The translations under genes were made by a program, and so were the position numbers. From Zavarzinella formosa DSM 19928 (GTDB lineage: Bacteria; Planctomycetota; Planctomycetia; Gemmatales; Gemmataceae), in contig NZ_JH636442.1 of NCBI RefSeq assembly GCF_000255705.1, forward strand, positions 764,730 to 797,122: a stretch of 32,393 bases of DNA, written 5' to 3'. The notes under the pieces are model-generated. The model searched no databases. It was given only the letters and a program-made list of their open reading frames with translations, and had not been told where the DNA came from. Shown here piece by piece: positions 29,413-32,393 of this stretch; positions within the stretch are counted from its first letter, which is position 1, and the number at the start of each line of letters is the position of its first letter.

Positions 29413-29764
29413 CCGATTCATTCCCGCGATAACTGGGGCTTTCACGAACATGCGGGTCATTCACGGGTGTTGTGCTGCGGGCCTTTGGCGCCCCAACGGC
29501 TGAGAGGCGTGACTCACCTTGCGAGCAGTGGCCTTCTTTCTTCTCCTCGCCGCAGCGATTGAACACTGCCACAACTAATTCGTTCGTGCAACAAGTTCCG
29601 CGAGAGGTGGGCCAGAGGCGGCCGCTTGGCCGGTCGCCCTTGCGACGGAACCCGGAGGACAACCGACGGCGCAGCCGGCTCGCCCGATTACCTGAAGTGC
29701 CGCTATAATCCTCAGCGGAGGGCAACCGATGACCTTCACGGTTTGGCGGCAGAGGACTAAAGGG
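29413..29764. other. Gene-free intergenic stretch
   Basis: I find no convincing gene in these 352 bases. A TATAAT at about 29704-29709 lies inside a short inverted repeat (CCGCT ... AGCGG) roughly 55 bp before the next gene and may be its -10. A long minus-strand frame here is a GC-driven shadow of the next gene. Confidence 0.35.
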
Positions 29765-30103
29765 ATGGCCACACGAAAAACCGGCTCCAGGCGGATTGTC
29801 GTTGACGGGGTCGAGTACCGGTGGCGAATCCGCAAACGCGGGACATACTCGCAGACAGGCTACGGATGCGGCAATGTGCATCTCACGGTCGAGTTGGCCG
29901 AACAGCCTGGCGCGATTTTGATGCTTTACACCGACCGCCCGCACCCGGCCGATTGGAGCACGAAGGTCGTTGTGCCGGTTCTGCCTTCTGACGTTGCGGC
30001 ATGGGTTCGTGAAGCACTGGCTGCCGGTTGGATGCCAGCGCAACCGGGTTCTGAATTCGCCCACAGCCCGGTCAGTTCGGTAAAAAATCCTGACCCCGCT
30101 TAA
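29765..30103 (+). CDS. Small Gemmata-type conserved protein (112 aa)
   Basis: The protein starts at ATG 29765 (an ATG 36 bases earlier is possible). It begins MATRKTGSRRIVVDGVEYRW and has VHLTVELAEQPGAILMLYTD, RPHPADWSTK, and ends with VREALAAGWMPAQPG. The plan 'sRrivVdGv.YrWr........v.velae..g..l.v....pHp...........v..a.v..ai..al.aGW.P..pg' is, from memory, a family found in many copies in Gemmataceae genomes and little elsewhere. It has no known function. It is the strongest taxonomic marker in the window and suggests host DNA or cargo acquired from the host. Confidence 0.7.
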   Translation: MATRKTGSRRIVVDGVEYRWRIRKRGTYSQTGYGCGNVHLTVELAEQPGAILMLYTDRPHPADWSTKVVVPVLPSDVAAWVREALAAGWMPAQPGSEFAHSPVSSVKNPDPA

Positions 30104-30127
30104 CGCGACACCCCGTTGCCTTTTGGC

Positions 30128-30295
30128 TCAACCCAGCGACCTGATCCTCTCCGCAATCACCGGCCTGACATTCCTATCCCCCGTCATCCAGTATCGGACA
30201 GACCGTGCGGAGACTGGCAATGCCCGAGCCAGCTTCGCCTGCCACTGCTTCCCGTAGAGTTTCTCACCGATGGAGCGGAGTTCATCGGGGGTCAC
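30128..30295 (-). CDS. Very small HTH protein (55 aa)
   Basis: A GTG start (30295) 25 bases after the upstream stop opens a 55-residue frame. It reads TPDELRSIGEKLYGKQWQAK, LARALPVSARSVRYWMTGDR and NVRPVIAERIRSL. This is a compact helix-turn-helix ('P.eLr.iGe.LyG..Wq..LAraL.vs.RtvryWl.G.r.i'), frequent in phage and mobile-element genomes. GAGGG lies about ten bases upstream. It probably regulates nearby genes. Confidence 0.68.
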   Translation of the reverse strand: MTPDELRSIGEKLYGKQWQAKLARALPVSARSVRYWMTGDRNVRPVIAERIRSLG

Positions 30296-30319
30296 GCTGC
30301 TGAATCCCTCGGTGGTTGC

Positions 30320-30733
30320 TCAAGCTGCACGAAGAAAGCCAAAGGCGAGAGCGCCATAGCGTCTATCGTCATCTGTTTCACCGCGTTTGAATAGCTCCTT
30401 ATTGCCGCTAATATCAACGATTGGCGTACCTTCTGGGATATGCTCGTACCATTCAACGGGGTATAACCACAGAACATTGCCGTTTTCTGGTTCATCCCAT
30501 TTTTGGCAGCCAATAGCCTTTAGTGTTTCCTCTGCCAGCGTTGGCAATTTAGTGAAATCCATAAGAGGCTTTGGCACTTGCAAGCCATCGGTACGCTCAA
30601 ACTGTGGTGTCATTATCTGGACGGTCTCACCGGGCTTAACGCCTAATGCTTCGCGTAGCTGTTCTGCAAAGCTTGGATCATCCATGCTAAGGACAACATC
30701 GCATTTATCTTCAAAATTGGTCATTTCATTCAC
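30320..30733 (-). CDS. Uncharacterised protein (137 aa) paired with the small HTH gene
   Basis: ATG 30733 has CAGGAG just upstream. The N-terminus has DDPSFAEQLREALGVKPGET. The C-terminal half has LYPVEWYEHIPEGTPIVDIS and GNKELFKRGETDDDRRYGAL, then AFGFLR. The latter sequence ('yP.eWy..iP.G..vvdI.g....F..g..ddDrRyGaLafG.l') is a recurring module in uncharacterised bacterial proteins. Codon use is markedly more AT-rich than the flanking relaxase, suggesting separate acquisition. The gene is divergent from the relaxase. No function can be stated. Confidence 0.58.
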   Translation of the reverse strand: MNEMTNFEDKCDVVLSMDDPSFAEQLREALGVKPGETVQIMTPQFERTDGLQVPKPLMDFTKLPTLAEETLKAIGCQKWDEPENGNVLWLYPVEWYEHIPEGTPIVDISGNKELFKRGETDDDRRYGALAFGFLRAA

Positions 30734-30905
30734 TCCTGAACATTTACATCATTTCACCGAGCCACATTGCCCATGCATGAGCCGAGATTGCCAGAACAAA
30801 GTTCCTCGGTCAAACGGTTTTTAATCGCACATTTCACGCAGATTACAATCCAGTTGCCGGAGTAATTTTTCATGTCTATAGTTCTGCAAACTTGCAGGAC
30901 GTGCA
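30734..30905. promoter_or_regulatory. Divergent region before the relaxase, with an inverted repeat over its ribosome site
   Basis: GTTCTGCAA (30881-30889) and TTGCAGGAC (30892-30900) are complementary apart from one T-G pair. In the mRNA this would fold as a 7 bp stem with a six-base loop, burying the AGGA ribosome site (30896-30899) of the relaxase ATG at 30906. As DNA it could instead be an operator or part of an oriT, which often lies next to a MobF relaxase gene. No nic consensus was recognised. Confidence 0.45.
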
Positions 30906-32384
30906 ATGATTCGCTTCCACGCCATCTCCAATGCGACTGCTGCCATTGCATATTTCTCAAAGAGCGATGGGTATTACGCCGCTGGGGACCTCCGTCAGGA
31001 ATGGATGGGCCACGGAGCGGAACAACTCGGCCTGTCCGGAACTCCCGACTTCGAGCATTTCAAACGCCTGATCCACGGCCTCGATCCGCACACCGGCGAG
31101 CAACTCACCTCCAAGCTGATTGAGAACCGCATACCCGCATGGGACGTGACCGCCAGCATCCCAAAGGGAGTTACCCTCGCCTTGGAGAGCGGAGACACAA
31201 GGATTCAGGACGCCCTGTGGGAAGCCGCCCGCGAAACGATGTCCGACCTTGAGGGCCACGCCACCACGCGCGTGCGAAAGGGAGGCCAGCTTGACGACCG
31301 CCTGACCGGCAACCTCGTCGCCTTTGCCGTCGAGCATCCCGAGACCCGCCCGGCCAAGGCCGACAACATGCCAGACCCCGACAGGCATTTGCATTTGGTG
31401 GTCTTCAATGTCACCCGCGATCCCGTCGAGGACGAATGGAAAGCAGTGAAGTTCCGGCCCATCATGGATCTGCGCAAGCTCTTCGACCGCCAGTTCGACC
31501 TGCGGCTGTCAAGCAAGCTGACTGACTTGGGCTATGGCATCGAGACCAAGCGAAAGGAGGGCAAATACTACTCATGGGACATCAAGGGGATGCCCGAGTC
31601 CGCCGTCGCCAAGTTCTCCCGTCGCACGGCCGAGGTGGAGAAACTGGCCGCCGAATTGGGCGTGGGCAGCGCCACGGGGAAGGACAAGCTCGGCGCCACC
31701 TCCCGCCAGTTCAAGCGGAAGGACATGACGCTGGAGGATTACCGCAAATACTGGATGAGCCGCATCACACCAATGGAGGCCCACCAGATCGCCGGGGTCA
31801 TTTCCGACGCCAACCTCGGCCTGAACCCGGAGCCCACAAACACCGCCGACAAGGGCGTCCAGTACGCCATCGAGCACCACTTCGAGCGTCAGTCGGTCAT
31901 GAACTGGACCGACCTGGCGATCACGGCCATGGAGAGGTGCATGGGCGGGGCGACACCGGAGCAAATCGATCCGGAGGCCAGAAGGCAGGGCGCGTTATTA
32001 AAGGACGGCCAAGTCACCACCAAGGAAGTGCTGGCGGAAGAGAGCCGCATCATCGCGTTCGCCCGTGAGGGGAAAGGAACGATGCGGCCCTTGCAGTCCG
32101 GGCCTCGCGAAACACGAGGGGATGCGGTCGCTGCTGACCATGACCCTGCCACATCTATCGCCCTCGGTCAACAAAAAGGCCGCCCCGACGAATCGAAGCG
32201 GCCTCTCCGCACAGAATTGAGCGGACATACTGCCACACTTTCGCCAGAACAGCAAGCAGTTGTTTCGCACATCCTCGAATCACCCGACCGGCTCATCCTT
32301 GTTCGCGGGGCAGCAGGCACAGGAAAAACTTTTGCGATGAAAGTCACCCTAAATAGGTCCCGCCCTGCCCGAAAGTATCGGTGA
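30906..32384 (+). CDS. MobF (TrwC-type) conjugative relaxase, helicase part truncated
   Basis: The 492-residue frame starts at ATG 30906. The relaxase domain is complete. Candidate nicking tyrosines are Tyr16 and Tyr23/24. AWDVTASIPKGVTLAL carries the conserved Asp80. His144, and His161 and His163 in PDPDRHLHLVVFN, form the three-histidine metal site of the family. The C-terminal helicase begins at about residue 450 and reaches Walker A GAAGTGKT (468-475). It is then replaced by 13 unrelated residues and a stop, so the normal several-hundred-residue TraI/TrwC helicase is missing. Nicking could remain possible but unwinding could not. The truncation coincides with a sequence change near 32340, suggesting an insertion or assembly junction. 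Confidence 0.85.
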   Translation: MIRFHAISNATAAIAYFSKSDGYYAAGDLRQEWMGHGAEQLGLSGTPDFEHFKRLIHGLDPHTGEQLTSKLIENRIPAWDVTASIPKGVTLALESGDTRIQDALWEAARETMSDLEGHATTRVRKGGQLDDRLTGNLVAFAVEHPETRPAKADNMPDPDRHLHLVVFNVTRDPVEDEWKAVKFRPIMDLRKLFDRQFDLRLSSKLTDLGYGIETKRKEGKYYSWDIKGMPESAVAKFSRRTAEVEKLAAELGVGSATGKDKLGATSRQFKRKDMTLEDYRKYWMSRITPMEAHQIAGVISDANLGLNPEPTNTADKGVQYAIEHHFERQSVMNWTDLAITAMERCMGGATPEQIDPEARRQGALLKDGQVTTKEVLAEESRIIAFAREGKGTMRPLQSGPRETRGDAVAADHDPATSIALGQQKGRPDESKRPLRTELSGHTATLSPEQQAVVSHILESPDRLILVRGAAGTGKTFAMKVTLNRSRPARKYR

Positions 32385-32393
32385 TTTTAGACA
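32343..32393. other. Unexplained sequence interrupting the relaxase-helicase
   Basis: From about 32343 the reading frame no longer encodes helicase sequence. The last 51 bases, ending GGTGATTTTAGACA, are unlike the flanking coding DNA and could be the edge of an insertion element or a misjoined contig end. The reverse complement starts TGTCTAAAATCACC, a TGT-type terminus seen in several IS families. The element itself lies outside the window, so no family can be named. Confidence 0.35.

Noticed and set aside
29399-30064. Minus-strand frame of 221 codons opposite the Gemmata-type gene
   Set aside because: The plus strand there encodes a recognisable conserved family; the minus frame has no pattern or ribosome site.
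30754-30873. Short minus-strand frame (KNYSGNWIVICVKCAIKNR) in the gap before the relaxase
   Set aside because: About 39 codons, no ribosome site, and it lies in a divergent regulatory region; the two Cys residues alone are not enough.
1-32393. CRISPR arrays, tRNA genes, integrase and rRNA
   Set aside because: No regularly spaced direct repeats, no cloverleaf-like sequence and no tyrosine or serine recombinase pattern was seen on either strand; a dedicated tRNA and repeat scan would be decisive.

Overview
The window reads as a temperate, contractile-tailed phage genome (or prophage) associated with a planctomycete, most likely Gemmata-like, followed by accessory DNA that includes a MobF (TrwC-type) relaxase. 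The host guess rests on two genes near the right end. The gene at 29765 has the 'RRIVVDGVEYRWR' start of a small family that I associate with Gemmataceae, and the gene at 28606 is a secreted coiled-coil protein of a kind common in planctomycetes. The high GC content and frequent ATGA/GTGA/TTGA start-stop overlaps fit but are not specific. No integrase, tRNA, lysis gene or CRISPR array was seen. The tail genes run off the left edge.

Layout. (1) 1-11265, minus strand, late virion operon. In transcription order it holds small and large terminase, DUF4055 portal, scaffold, P22-like coat protein, connector and completion proteins, appendage/fibre proteins, a tail protein and the start of a tail sheath. 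(2) 11471-14578, minus strand, replication and regulation: small proteins, a Ref/DUF968-like HNH nuclease, a DnaC-like helicase loader, an O-like replication protein whose gene carries a cluster of GCTAGC palindromes, a GIY-YIG nuclease and a small HTH regulator. (3) 14579-14676, AT-rich divergent switch. (4) 14677-19231, plus strand, recombination operon: DUF3799 (RecE/Cas4-like) nuclease, long coiled-coil protein, Sak4/RecA-like ATPase, GapR-like DNA-binding protein and small zinc proteins. (5) 19239-21375, minus strand, eight tightly coupled small genes headed by an excisionase-like HTH protein and converging on block 4 with a 7 bp gap. (6) 21376-21474, a second divergent switch that shares a 15 bp element (14 of 15 identical) with the first. 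(7) 21475-24891, plus strand, nine small coupled genes, several with single membrane spans or zinc motifs. (8) 25150-28175, an AbiGi/DUF2971-like candidate defence protein (plus) and a four-gene minus operon containing an orphan C5-cytosine methyltransferase behind a structured leader. (9) 28606-32393, planctomycete-type cargo, a small HTH gene pair, and the relaxase, whose helicase domain is cut off just after Walker A, 50 bp before the window ends.

How it may work together. The two divergent regions would set the lysis/lysogeny or early-gene decision. The O-like protein and DnaC loader would initiate replication at the GCTAGC cluster inside the O-like gene. The nuclease and Sak4-like ATPase would give phage recombination. 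The minus late operon packages DNA into a P22-like head on a contractile tail. The relaxase raises the question of whether this is a phage-plasmid that can also be mobilised by conjugation, or whether the phage ends somewhere between about 26 and 30 kb and the relaxase belongs to neighbouring DNA. The window alone cannot decide this.
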